Source of the DNA: Frigidibacter mobilis | GTDB taxonomy: Bacteria > Pseudomonadota > Alphaproteobacteria > Rhodobacterales > Rhodobacteraceae | Assembly (NCBI RefSeq): GCF_001620265.1 | Contig: NZ_CP012661.1 | Span: 2,542,001-2,606,000 of the forward strand | Direction: 5' to 3' | Length of the DNA stretch: 64,000 bases | Shown: positions 1-7,773 of the stretch, one piece after another | Numbering within the stretch: position 1 is the stretch's first letter | Layout: every line of letters begins with the position of its first letter | Made by a program: the position numbers and the translations under genes | Notes under the pieces: generated by a model | Seen by the model: only the letters and a program-made list of their open reading frames with translations | The model's database searches: none | Told to the model about the DNA's origin: nothing

Positions 1-1091
1 ATCCCGTGAACCCGGTCGATGAACCCGTCAATGCGGTTTTCGAGGCCGGGGTTCGCGCCGGCATCGGCCCAGTCCAGCAGGATGCTCGTCACAGCCTCCG
101 GGCGCCGGTCGACGATGCCGGTCAACAGGTCAACCAGTTCGTCGCGCCGCCGCCGCGACAAGTGCCCGACCATGCCGAAGTCGATGAACACGATCTCGTC
201 GCCAGGCAGGTAGAACACGTTGCCCGGGTGTGGGTCGGCGTGGAAGAACCGGTCTTTCAGCATCATCTGCAACATCGCGTCGGCGCCGCGCGCCGCAATC
301 CGGCGCAGATCAAGCCCGGCGCGGCGCGCCGCCTCCAGATCGGTGCCCGGCGTGCCCGCGGCGACATCCTGGACACTCATGATCTCGCTGGTCCATTGCC
401 AATGGACGCGCGGCACATGGATATGTACGCAATCGCGAAAATTCTCCGCGATGCGCTCGGCGTTGCGGCATTCATTGGCCAGATCAAGCTCGGTCCGGAT
501 CGAGCGCGCGAACTCCGCCACAACGTCATCTGGCCGAAACCGCCGGATTTCGGCGCTTTCGGCCATGGCTATATCGACCAGCCAATCCAGAAGCCGCAGA
601 TCGGCCTCGATCTTGGCGCGGATGCCAGGGCGGCGGATCTTGAGAACCACCTCGCCGCCGTTCTCAAGCCGTGCGCGGTGAACCTGCGCGATCGACCCGG
701 CGCCCAGGGGAATGGGATCGATCTCGACGAAATCGTCGATCAACGGATGGCCGCGCTCGGCGTCGACTTCCTCCAGCAGCGCCGCAAAGGGCACAGGGGG
801 CACGCGGTCTCGCAGTTTCTCCAGTTCGGCGATGTAGGCGGACGGCAGCAGATCGGCCCGGGTCGACAGGATCTGCCCGAGCTTGACGAAGGTCGGCCCC
901 ATTTCCTCCAATGCCATGCGCAGGCGCTGCGGCGGCGCGAGATCGACCGACGCGACGGCGTCCGAGGGTTTCAAGACCCGCCCGGCCTTGCGTGCAGCCC
1001 CGGTCAACCCAAGACGCCCGATCAGGTCGCCAAGTCCGTGCCGGATCAGGATTGTGGCCAGTTGCGCAAGCCGCCCCAGGTCACGCTGCAT
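1..1091 (-). CDS. UbiB/AarF-family (ABC1) atypical kinase, C-terminus cut by window edge
   Basis: Reading the minus strand gives an open frame without a stop to position 1. Family motifs are clear: MGPTFVKLGQILSTR near residue 60 (the KxGQ motif of the ABC1/UbiB family), an alanine-rich nucleotide-binding segment with GAGSIAQVHRA, then FFHADPHPGN and VFIDFGMVG, matching the catalytic and metal-binding motifs. Members are ATPase/kinase-like proteins needed for ubiquinone synthesis or lipid handling. The ATG at 1091 is chosen; a TTG at 1109 in the same frame is also possible. It lies directly downstream of the helical protein gene ending at 1112, probably as one transcription unit. It is an ordinary chromosomal gene outside the prophage. 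Confidence 0.85.
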   Translation of the reverse strand, partial: MQRDLGRLAQLATILIRHGLGDLIGRLGLTGAARKAGRVLKPSDAVASVDLAPPQRLRMALEEMGPTFVKLGQILSTRADLLPSAYIAELEKLRDRVPPVPFAALLEEVDAERGHPLIDDFVEIDPIPLGAGSIAQVHRARLENGGEVVLKIRRPGIRAKIEADLRLLDWLVDIAMAESAEIRRFRPDDVVAEFARSIRTELDLANECRNAERIAENFRDCVHIHVPRVHWQWTSEIMSVQDVAAGTPGTDLEAARRAGLDLRRIAARGADAMLQMMLKDRFFHADPHPGNVFYLPGDEIVFIDFGMVGHLSRRRRDELVDLLTGIVDRRPEAVTSILLDWADAGANPGLENRIDGFIDRVHG

Positions 1092-1111
1092 GCCAATCGG
1101 GTCGCGCAAGA

Positions 1112-1810
1112 TCAGCCGTCTTTCGGGTCGGTTGGCGACGCAGGCGGCGAGGTGACCTGGTGCGGCGCAAGACCCTCGGCCAGACCCGACAGAATACCGC
1201 TGCCGATTGCCGCGATGGTGGAAAGCCCGCCGCGTGTGGCCCGGCCAACGTCTTTGAGATCGGGCAGATGCGGCTTGGACGCGGCCCCAAGGCCGGAATG
1301 TGTCACCTGTCGCACGGCACGCGCCGTGTCGGTCCCCACGTGCTCGAAGTGGCGCGCAAGGTCTTCGACGATCCCGCGCGTCGCGCTGGTGCTTGTCTTG
1401 GCAAACGAGACCACGAGGTCCTGGAACAGGGTCTCCAGCGCGTGCAGGTCGTCAAGCGCCTGGCGAAGATCATTCTCGGTGAAGGCATCCGCTCGACCGG
1501 CCGCCTCTTCGATTGCAAGGTGCGAGGCCTGCGCGGCGCTCGCGAGCGCTTCGTCGAGCCCTTCGGCGGCCTCGCGCAGGCCTTGGGCCGTCTCGGCGCT
1601 GCCCTCCGGTGCGCCCGCGGCGGCTCCTTCCAGCACGGCGGCAGCAACAGCGCGGATATGGTCCTGCGTCAACGGCTCGCGGCTGAGCGCGCGGATCACG
1701 AGATCGCGCACCGCGTCGTGGATGTTCTCGCTCTCCGCCACGGCCCGGCGCGCCGTCTCGCGAATATCGGTGCCACCAGTTTGCGACATGGCCTGCTCGC
1801 CGTTCGTCAT
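1112..1810 (-). CDS. alpha-helical hypothetical protein upstream of ubiB-like gene (resembles DUF6781)
   Basis: A 232-residue protein starting at the ATG at 1810, chosen over an upstream in-frame start because AGGAGG sits at the right spacing before it. The sequence is rich in Ala, Glu and Arg with long predicted amphipathic helices and no catalytic motif. A glycine-rich segment near residues 195-215 could contact a membrane. It resembles proteins labelled DUF6781 next to AarF/UbiB genes in Rhodobacterales, but that name is from memory. The tight spacing to the ubiB-like gene suggests co-transcription and a related role. No function is claimed. Confidence 0.7.
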   Translation of the reverse strand: MTNGEQAMSQTGGTDIRETARRAVAESENIHDAVRDLVIRALSREPLTQDHIRAVAAAVLEGAAAGAPEGSAETAQGLREAAEGLDEALASAAQASHLAIEEAAGRADAFTENDLRQALDDLHALETLFQDLVVSFAKTSTSATRGIVEDLARHFEHVGTDTARAVRQVTHSGLGAASKPHLPDLKDVGRATRGGLSTIAAIGSGILSGLAEGLAPHQVTSPPASPTDPKDG

Positions 1811-1920
1811 GGCAACCTCCTGCCTGGGTAATGATCGCAGTCGCCGCGACAACCGCCAACAGCGATCAGGAACTCCGAACCTCAATCAGATTCAGATTAC
1901 GGAAAAGGCACCAAGGTGCC

Positions 1921-1934
1921 GTGACACAGATCAA
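1921..1934. promoter_or_regulatory. FNR/FnrL-like half-conserved palindrome upstream of the helical protein/ubiB unit
   Basis: GTGAC-N4-ATCAA lies about 110 bp upstream of the start at 1810. It differs by one position from the TTGAC/T-N4-ATCAA type of site bound by FNR/CRP-family oxygen regulators in alphaproteobacteria. This is a visual match only; the spacing to a promoter was not established. Confidence 0.3.
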
Positions 1935-2179
1935 TGTCCAGCGCTGGCAAGGCCCGGCAAAGCAATTTTCGCTGGTGGAAGGCTTTTATCGGCATCTCGC
2001 CCGATTGTCTGGTATTGTCCGACATTCCCCAGGTCGCGTGCCGAATGAAGACAAGATCGCGTAACATTTCCTTTTGACAAAGCATTTTGCGCCTCTTGCC
2101 GACTGAGGCGCGGGCGGGGATGCCCGGATACGGCCGGACGGTGCCGAAGCCGCGCGGCGGCGACCGGCGATCGGCGCGG

Positions 2180-2461
2180 ATCGAAGCGCAGGCCGCCCAT
2201 TGTCGGTCATCATCCGTTCCGCCCGGATGCTCTGGCCCCTGAACCAGCGCCGGGCGCGCAGCAGGAAGCAGGTGGTGGTGTGCTTGCGCTCGTCGGCGAG
2301 AACAACGACATAGGCCAGCCGGGTCGCATCATCGACGGCCACATTGACGCAGTCCCAGCCCGCCCCCGGTTGCGGCAGTCGATACAGGTGCCAGTGACGC
2401 GGTGGCCGGGCTGGTCGAACCGGCCCGGCTTGTTGATATCAAAGTGGGTCAGTTTCCCTAG
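2180..2461 (-). pseudogene. IS481-family transposase fragment
   Basis: Two adjoining minus-strand frames give the middle of an rve/DDE integrase core: KLTHFDINKPGRFDQPGHR in the first, then VAVDDATRLAYVVVLADER and RMMTDNG in the second, with the catalytic DD and D regions of IS481 elements. The helix-turn-helix N-terminus and the C-terminal third are missing, so it is a relic. The frame switch falls at a run of five C (2363-2367); one added base restores a single frame. Confidence 0.75.
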
Positions 2462-2674
2462 GGGGATTTCGAGCATGATGGCCCGCGCACCCGCCGCCAA
2501 AACTTCGTGCGCACCGGTTTCGCCCCAATCCCGGCTGTAGGGCGGGATCGGGAACAGCTCTGGCCCGACCACCTCGCGCCAGACGCTCCGCGCGAGGCCG
2601 AGGCAATCGCAGCTCGCCCCGCGCAGGCTGGCCTGATCGTGGTAGGGGGTGCCGAGCCAGGCGCGCGCGGCCTT
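2462..2674 (-). pseudogene. remnant of a GTA/phage NlpC/P60 cell-wall peptidase
   Basis: About 71 codons read KAARAWLGTPYHDQ, CDCLGLARSVW and PYSRDW, matching the N-terminal half of the NlpC/P60 peptidase of gene-transfer-agent and siphophage tail clusters (orfg14 type), including the catalytic Cys in CDCLGL. It has no start codon of its own and runs directly into the IS481 relic at 2461, so the catalytic His region is lost. It is distinct from the intact NlpC gene at 11.2 kb and therefore comes from another phage or GTA copy. Confidence 0.7.
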
Positions 2675-2680
2675 ACCTCG

Positions 2681-2812
2681 GTTTTGTCGAACTATGCCCC
2701 GGCCGAGATGGTAGCGCTGTATCGCGCCTGGGCCTCGGGCGATACGGCACTGGCGCTGGCGCTGCATGAGTGGCTGGCACCGCTGGCGACGGCGATGTTT
2801 GGACTTGGCAAG
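2681..2812 (+). pseudogene. dapA-like (dihydrodipicolinate synthase) C-terminal fragment
   Basis: On the plus strand 44 codons read SNYAPAEMVALYRAWASGD and ALALHEWLAPLATAMF, which fits the C-terminal helical region of DapA. The TIM-barrel body upstream and the usual NPIPVK segment downstream are absent. It begins within a few bases of the edge of the NlpC remnant on the other strand, marking an illegitimate junction near 2675-2681. Confidence 0.5.
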
Positions 2813-2902
2813 CTTTGCTGCGATGCGCATTTCGTTATTTCTGTTCATCGCCCAAAGATAGCGGTAATCCGGCAGTCACACCAGAAGACAAGTGGCGACC
2901 AC

Positions 2903-3160
2903 TCACCGGGCTGAACATGCCCCTGCCTGATCCCGCATCACCGCATAGTCCCCCATCATCTCAACGATCGCCGATCCATCCGGCAGTCTCGCCAATTCCT
3001 CGGCCGCCTGCGTCTGAAACACTCGGCTGTATTCCACGACCGGCGGACATGCCGCCAAGCCGTTCGCTTTAAAACCCGCCGTCGCGCAGCCGGTCAACCA
3101 GTTCGTCGCGATTGCGAGGACGACGAGCCGCCGCTTCCAGCATCCGGCGTTGAATATCAT
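2903..3160 (-). CDS. Rz1-like outer-membrane spanin lipoprotein
   Basis: An 85-residue protein with a basic N-terminus, a hydrophobic segment and the lipobox LTGC at about residues 21-24, so a lipoprotein is predicted. The start at 3160 lies inside the upstream Rz-like gene in a different frame, the classic embedded Rz/Rz1 arrangement. The mature part (residues 24-85) contains ACPPVVEYS, typical of Rz1-like proteins of rhodobacterial prophages. With the i-spanin it would span the periplasm and disrupt the outer membrane at the end of lysis. It is the last gene of the late operon. Confidence 0.75.
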   Translation of the reverse strand: MIFNAGCWKRRLVVLAIATNWLTGCATAGFKANGLAACPPVVEYSRVFQTQAAEELARLPDGSAIVEMMGDYAVMRDQAGACSAR

Positions 3161-3326
3161 TGGCCTTCTCCGTGGCTTCAAGGCGTTCGGCAAGCCGCCC
3201 CGTGCGCTCACCTGCGCGGCGGATCGACAGCAGGAACAAGACGATGGTGAGGGCGGTCGCACCGTAGCGCAGCGCGGCCCTTGCCCACGGTTTGGCAGCG
3301 ATCCCGCCAAGAATGCTGACGATCAT
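3069..3326 (-). CDS. Rz-like inner-membrane spanin
   Basis: An 85-residue protein with one N-terminal transmembrane helix (about residues 18-36, ALRYGATALTIVLFLLSI) followed by a charged coiled-coil (ERTGRLAERLEATEKAND), the topology of Rz i-spanins. Its start ATG overlaps the stop of the endolysin gene (ATGA at 3323-3326) and its 3' half overlaps the Rz1-like gene by 92 bp. It would work with the Rz1 lipoprotein in the final lysis step. Confidence 0.75.
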   Translation of the reverse strand: MIVSILGGIAAKPWARAALRYGATALTIVLFLLSIRRAGERTGRLAERLEATEKANDIQRRMLEAAARRPRNRDELVDRLRDGGF

Positions 3327-3997
3327 CTCTGGCCCCTGCGCCAGTCATCAAGGCGCGCATAGATCGTAACGGCGATGCCCCCAAGCGCCACGGCGACGAA
3401 AACCCAGCGGAGCGTGTCGAGGTATGGCACCAGCGGCAGGACGGCGGACTGGGTCTCAGAGAGGACGTTCTGCGCCACCTCAACCCCCGCGGCGCCCAGC
3501 GTCGCCACTCCGGCCGCTCCGCCACCTTTCATGGTGCGGCTGTCGGCCAGAACCTCGCGCGCAGGCGGCGTCTCGGCTGCAAATGCCGTCGCCCGGACCG
3601 GGAACCGTTCGCCCCACTGACGCGCGGGCCCGAGGTCGATGTGCATGAACCCTGAGCGCGGATAGAAGCCGAACCCGAGGAAACCGACCTCCCGCGCCGC
3701 CGCCTCGAACGCGACCGGGTCGTGGTTCGTCATGGCGATGTCGAAGGCCGCGCCGTCCATGTGCTTCGACCGGGTCGCGCCGCCAACGGCACGGTTGTGC
3801 TCCGGGCTGCGATAAGCGGAGCGGACGATGAGCGGCTTGCCTAGCCGATTCCGCAACGCTTGCAGCTTGTCGAGCGCAGGTTCATTGATCAGCAACTTTC
3901 CAGTTCCGCGGCAGGCAATCTCGGCCGGGCTAAAATTCGGCCAGCGCCAGGCGCTTTCCGGCACGTCGCGCCAATGGTCGTAAAAGGTCGGGGTCAT
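3323..3997 (-). CDS. M15-family peptidase endolysin with C-terminal membrane anchor
   Basis: A 224-residue protein. Residues 20-130 match peptidase M15A (D-Ala-D-Ala carboxypeptidase-like): VRSAYRSPEHN, SKHMDGAAFDI (metal-binding H and D) and FMHIDLG (last metal-binding His). It would cleave peptidoglycan cross-links. The C-terminus carries a transmembrane helix (about residues 195-213), so it may be tethered to the inner membrane. The ATG at 3997 is preceded by GGAGG; an upstream in-frame ATG lacks a ribosome site. It is the first gene after a terminator and is followed by overlapping spanin genes, forming a lysis cassette. Confidence 0.85.
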   Translation of the reverse strand: MTPTFYDHWRDVPESAWRWPNFSPAEIACRGTGKLLINEPALDKLQALRNRLGKPLIVRSAYRSPEHNRAVGGATRSKHMDGAAFDIAMTNHDPVAFEAAAREVGFLGFGFYPRSGFMHIDLGPARQWGERFPVRATAFAAETPPAREVLADSRTMKGGGAAGVATLGAAGVEVAQNVLSETQSAVLPLVPYLDTLRWVFVAVALGGIAVTIYARLDDWRRGQR

Positions 3998-4013
3998 GTT
4001 ATCCTCCAGAAAC

Positions 4014-4037
4014 AAAAAAACCCGCCTCGAGGGCGGG
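4014..4037 (-). terminator. intrinsic terminator between tail and lysis genes
   Basis: On the minus strand CCCGCC-CTCGA-GGCGGG is followed directly by seven T. The stem is 6 bp of G:C and the loop 5 nt. It lies just upstream of the endolysin ribosome site, so it may attenuate late transcription into the lysis cassette. Confidence 0.7.
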
Positions 4038-4071
4038 TCATTGCGGGCTGATGAATGGGGATGGGGCGCGG

Positions 4072-4362
4072 CTACGGGCTGCCGCCGAAGATCTTGAGCT
4101 TGATGGCGATGCCGGCGAGCAGCGCCAGCATGACGCCGGTGGTGATCATGCGGACGGCTGTCTGCATGGCGGTGCGCCGCACGAGCCGGATGCAGTCCAC
4201 CAGGGAGCGCAGATCGCGGATGTCGAGCGCGGCCTCGTCGCCATCGAGGCCGACATCGGCAAGGGCGCGTTTCGCGCCTTCCTCGGCCGCGCGGGTCAGG
4301 ATTGCCTCGAACTCGGCATCGGGCATGCGCACGAAGCCCTGGTCGGAGTGCGGGGGTGTCAT
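4072..4362 (-). CDS. small phage membrane protein (resembles DUF6127), holin candidate
   Basis: A 96-residue protein from the ATG at 4362, preceded by GGAGAG. The N-terminal two thirds are acidic and helical; the C-terminus has one hydrophobic helix (ITTGVMLALLAGIAIKLKIF). It resembles proteins called DUF6127 in alphaproteobacterial prophages. Its place immediately before the endolysin makes a holin or holin-regulator role possible, since no other holin is visible. That role is inference from position and topology only. Confidence 0.65.
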   Translation of the reverse strand: MTPPHSDQGFVRMPDAEFEAILTRAAEEGAKRALADVGLDGDEAALDIRDLRSLVDCIRLVRRTAMQTAVRMITTGVMLALLAGIAIKLKIFGGSP

Positions 4363-4408
4363 CGGTAACTCTCCAGCTTGCACCGCGGATGACCGAGGCC
4401 GCGCCGGC

Positions 4409-5158
4409 TCACGCGACCGCATACTTGGCCACCAGCGCATCCCGTGCCGCGGCGAACACTGCGGCGTTCGGCGCGAGGTGCAGCGCCCGGTCGAAGTAGA
4501 GTGCATCGCCGATCAGGCCCTGCATCACGTTGGTGCCGCCGCCCCAGCCCATGACCAGCCTTGCGTTCGGGTCGGCCTCGACGTCGAAGGCGAGGCTGTG
4601 GGTGTATTCCGGGGACCAGCTGCGATTGGCGAACAGGATCGAGGACCTCTTCGTCGCATAGTCGAAGGAGACGCCCTGGATCCCGCGGGTGTTCAGCGGC
4701 AGCACGGTTCCCGCCGCCTTCTGCTCGAAAATGCCGCCGGTATTGGAGGTGTGGAAGCGCATGGCGGTGGCACTGGAGATCCAGAACTTGTTGAGATTCT
4801 CGTTGGCACCTTCCTCGACCAAAGCGAGGTTGCCGATCGTCGTTGCATAGACCGCAAGGAGCCAGGTGAAGCTGTTCCTGGCCGAGTTCTTCGGCAGCCG
4901 GAACTGCAGCAGGTTCGAAACCATGTTCCAGGCCGGCAGGCCGTTCATCTCGGCCGAGACCGTGACGCTGGCGAGGGGATCATTGTTCCGGTTGATGTAG
5001 AGGGCCCCGGACTTCCGATCAGCTCCCGGATTGGCAGGATCGATGTAGTAGGTCAGGCCCGGCAGCGCGGCGATGGCGCGGTCATAGTCAGTGAAGGTGA
5101 TCACCGGCGCGCCGGGGATGCTGATACCGGCCGTGCCGGGAACGGTCTGGACGAGCAA
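4409..5158 (-). CDS. phage tail-associated protein, possibly a LamG-like receptor-binding domain
   Basis: A 249-residue protein with a TTG start at 5158 and GGAG upstream. Beta-rich segments such as ALYFDRALHLAPNAAV near the C-terminus recall concanavalin/LamG-like domains of phage appendage proteins. It sits directly downstream of the tail fibre/esterase gene, so a fibre accessory or adhesin role is likely. No catalytic motif was seen. Confidence 0.55.
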   Translation of the reverse strand: MLVQTVPGTAGISIPGAPVITFTDYDRAIAALPGLTYYIDPANPGADRKSGALYINRNNDPLASVTVSAEMNGLPAWNMVSNLLQFRLPKNSARNSFTWLLAVYATTIGNLALVEEGANENLNKFWISSATAMRFHTSNTGGIFEQKAAGTVLPLNTRGIQGVSFDYATKRSSILFANRSWSPEYTHSLAFDVEADPNARLVMGWGGGTNVMQGLIGDALYFDRALHLAPNAAVFAAARDALVAKYAVA

Positions 5159-5173
5159 GGTCTGGTCTCCTGT

Positions 5174-7744
5174 TTACGGACGGGGCGTGAAGGTGTCATC
5201 GCCTTCGATGAAGCGGTCGTGGCAGAGCCAGTTCTGCATCGGCAGCCCTTGGGTGCTGAGATCCGGGCAGCTGTCGCGGATCGAGGTGCGGTTGCCGCCG
5301 CTGGGGCCATAGTCGCCCTCCACGGTCTGCTTCAGCCCGATGCCAAGCACACCGCGCACCGCGCCGCCCAGAACCCCGGGGTCGCCTGTCAGGGTGACGA
5401 TGATCGTCCGGCCCGAGACATTCACCGACAAGACGTTGCGCGGGCTCGCGGTATTGTCCCACCACTGGATGCCGAGATTGCCGGGATCGCTGACCTGCAC
5501 CGTGTCGACGACCAGGCCCGACCCATCGCCGCCGCTGACGCCAAGGGTGATCACCGCGCCGCTGCGGCTGTAGCTCGAGACATGCAGCGGCAGCTGGCCG
5601 CTGCGCAGCGCCCGGCCGTGATACTCGCCCCAGAGCTTCGAGGACACAGCGGAGAGATGGGTGCCGTCGGTCGGCAGCCGCCGCTCGAGGTGATACTTCG
5701 GGCCGACACAGATGAAGCGGTCCGGGTGATCGAGCGCGACCTGCAGCTGCGCGGCGGCAACAGGGTAGCGCACAGCGGCACCGACGACGGTCTGGCCGAG
5801 GCTCCCCGAGCCGCCATGGTCGATCTTCGAAGTCTGGCACAGCGCGATGCTGACCTGATCGCTGCGCCCGGTGATCAGCGACAGATCGGCCGTCAGCCGG
5901 ACCTGCAGCTTCTCGAGATAGTCGCGGTAAACATAGCCGAACATCCCGGCATCGGCTTCGCCATGGATGAAGGACATCACCGGCTGCAGCATGGTGCGGC
6001 CATGGACATCGCAGAAGGCGCGGGTGTGGGCGGCGGCACGCAGGATCCCGGCATACTGGATGCCGTGGCCGGATGATTGGTCCTTTGCAACGAGACCGCT
6101 CATGCCCCAGCCGGCGCGGGCGTGGTTGCTGAGCACGAGGCCGGTGCTGGCGGAAAGCCCGGGCAACAGCGCGCCAGCAGCGGCTGAAGCCGGACTCTCG
6201 CCCGTCACCTCGCGCAGGCTGACCATGCGGGCGAGATCGGTGTTCGGGTAATGCGAGGTGCCGAAGTCGGATTTGTCGCCGGAGCTGGCCTCCACCACCG
6301 ACATGCTGGGGCTGTTGGCCGTGTCATACATGAGGGCGCGGCCCGGGGCGACCTCGCCGGTCAGCGCCGCGTCGGCGTTTTGCTCCAGCGCCAGGCTCTG
6401 GCCATAGAAGAGGTAGGGCTGGATCTGGGTAAAGGCCGGTGCCAGCGGCCAGGAGAAGCTGACATCCATCGCATCGACCTTGTGGCCGGCTGCCCCGAGA
6501 TCATGGACGAAGCGCAGCGTGCCGGCGCGAAAGCCCATGGCGGCCGTCTTGTACTGCATCGGGCCGGTCAGCACGTCGCCCCAGCCGATCCGGATCACGC
6601 GGCCGTTGTCCAGCGCCAGGGCGGCCGCGCCCGAGGGCAGCGTCACCGCCTCGGCGCCAAGGGGCGCGCCGCCCGAGAAGAAGGCGCCATCCTCGCGGAA
6701 GCCGCCGAACACCGCGCCGCTTTCCGCCCGCCAGGCGATGGCGATCTTGCGGGCATCGCCCAAGAGGCTTGCCGGCAGCGGCAGGGCCGCGAGGCGGGTA
6801 TCGACATCCGCCGATAGCGCATCGACCTCGTCGAGCCGGGCGATGGGCTTGCCCGCCACCTCGAGCCGATAATCCCCAGACGTGATGCCCCAGAGCAGCG
6901 ATCCGCTTTCGAGGATCTGCCCCGCGACATAGGTCGCGTTGAACACCGGGTACCAAGCCGTGGCCTCCACCCCGCCCATGCGCAGGTTTATCTCGCCGAG
7001 CGCCGCCACCCGGGCCGCGGACTCACCTTCGATGGCGGCGGCGATCGCGGTTCCTCGGGCTGCTGCCTCCCCGGCCACGGCCTCGGCGATCGCGGCCGCC
7101 GAGGCGCCGCCGCCGAGAAGGTGCAGCACCGTGGTGCTCTGCACCTTGAGGAGATAGCCGCTGCCCGCCACCATCTCGCCGGCGCCGACCGGCCCGCTGC
7201 CGGGGATGCGCAGCTCGCGGGTGACGCCGGCGATGGTCAGCGTTGGTCCGGACACCGTGTTGGTGGCGATGGGCACGTAGAACAGCAAGAGGCTGGAGCG
7301 AATGCCGATATCGGCCACCCCCGGCGCAAGCTCCGCGGTGGCGGCATCGGCGGTGCCCCCGACATTGGTCAGGCGCAGCACCCCGCCATCGGCGGTGGCC
7401 ACGCGCCGCGCCTCGGTCTCGGCCGCGAGCAGGGCTTGGCCGACAGTGCCGGTCGGCAGCTCGCCGATCCGGGTCCAGCTTCCCGCGCCGGGATTGCCGC
7501 TCTTCTTGTAGGTGCCAGTCAGCGCCGGGTCGGGATCGCCATGGACATGGCCGGTGGCTCCGGCTGGCCAGGAGAGATCGGCATAGAGCTGAGCCCGGGT
7601 GGCATAAGCGGGGCCGGTCATTGCCGAGAGCAGCGCCGCCAGCCGGGCTACCGCGATTCGGACAGTGCTGCCCTGGTAATTGCCAAGCACCTCGTCGGCG
7701 AGATCCGAGGCCGAGACGCTGGTGGTTTTGACGCCGCTGTCCAA
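5174..7744 (-). CDS. tail fibre protein with C-terminal SGNH/sialate-O-acetylesterase-like domain
   Basis: An 856-residue protein. The TTG at 7744 is chosen because GGGAGG lies 7 nt upstream. Residues 1-430 are low-complexity, beta/collagen-like fibre sequence rich in Ala, Gly and Thr. From about residue 440 an SGNH hydrolase fold is suggested by YGQSLALEQN (block I, nucleophile Ser), FIHGEADAGM (block III-like) and DGTHLSAVSSKLW (Asp/His of block V). Such domains de-acetylate surface polysaccharides during adsorption. It lies between the tip protein gene and the LamG-like gene in the expected host-recognition position. Confidence 0.75.
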   Translation of the reverse strand: MDSGVKTTSVSASDLADEVLGNYQGSTVRIAVARLAALLSAMTGPAYATRAQLYADLSWPAGATGHVHGDPDPALTGTYKKSGNPGAGSWTRIGELPTGTVGQALLAAETEARRVATADGGVLRLTNVGGTADAATAELAPGVADIGIRSSLLLFYVPIATNTVSGPTLTIAGVTRELRIPGSGPVGAGEMVAGSGYLLKVQSTTVLHLLGGGASAAAIAEAVAGEAAARGTAIAAAIEGESAARVAALGEINLRMGGVEATAWYPVFNATYVAGQILESGSLLWGITSGDYRLEVAGKPIARLDEVDALSADVDTRLAALPLPASLLGDARKIAIAWRAESGAVFGGFREDGAFFSGGAPLGAEAVTLPSGAAALALDNGRVIRIGWGDVLTGPMQYKTAAMGFRAGTLRFVHDLGAAGHKVDAMDVSFSWPLAPAFTQIQPYLFYGQSLALEQNADAALTGEVAPGRALMYDTANSPSMSVVEASSGDKSDFGTSHYPNTDLARMVSLREVTGESPASAAAGALLPGLSASTGLVLSNHARAGWGMSGLVAKDQSSGHGIQYAGILRAAAHTRAFCDVHGRTMLQPVMSFIHGEADAGMFGYVYRDYLEKLQVRLTADLSLITGRSDQVSIALCQTSKIDHGGSGSLGQTVVGAAVRYPVAAAQLQVALDHPDRFICVGPKYHLERRLPTDGTHLSAVSSKLWGEYHGRALRSGQLPLHVSSYSRSGAVITLGVSGGDGSGLVVDTVQVSDPGNLGIQWWDNTASPRNVLSVNVSGRTIIVTLTGDPGVLGGAVRGVLGIGLKQTVEGDYGPSGGNRTSIRDSCPDLSTQGLPMQNWLCHDRFIEGDDTFTPRP

Positions 7745-7773
7745 GGTACAGCCTCCCAAACGATGCTGAGGGT

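Noticed and set aside
6..2048. 680-codon plus-strand open frame at the left edge
   Set aside because: It is antisense to the UbiB-like and helical protein genes, which have clear motifs.
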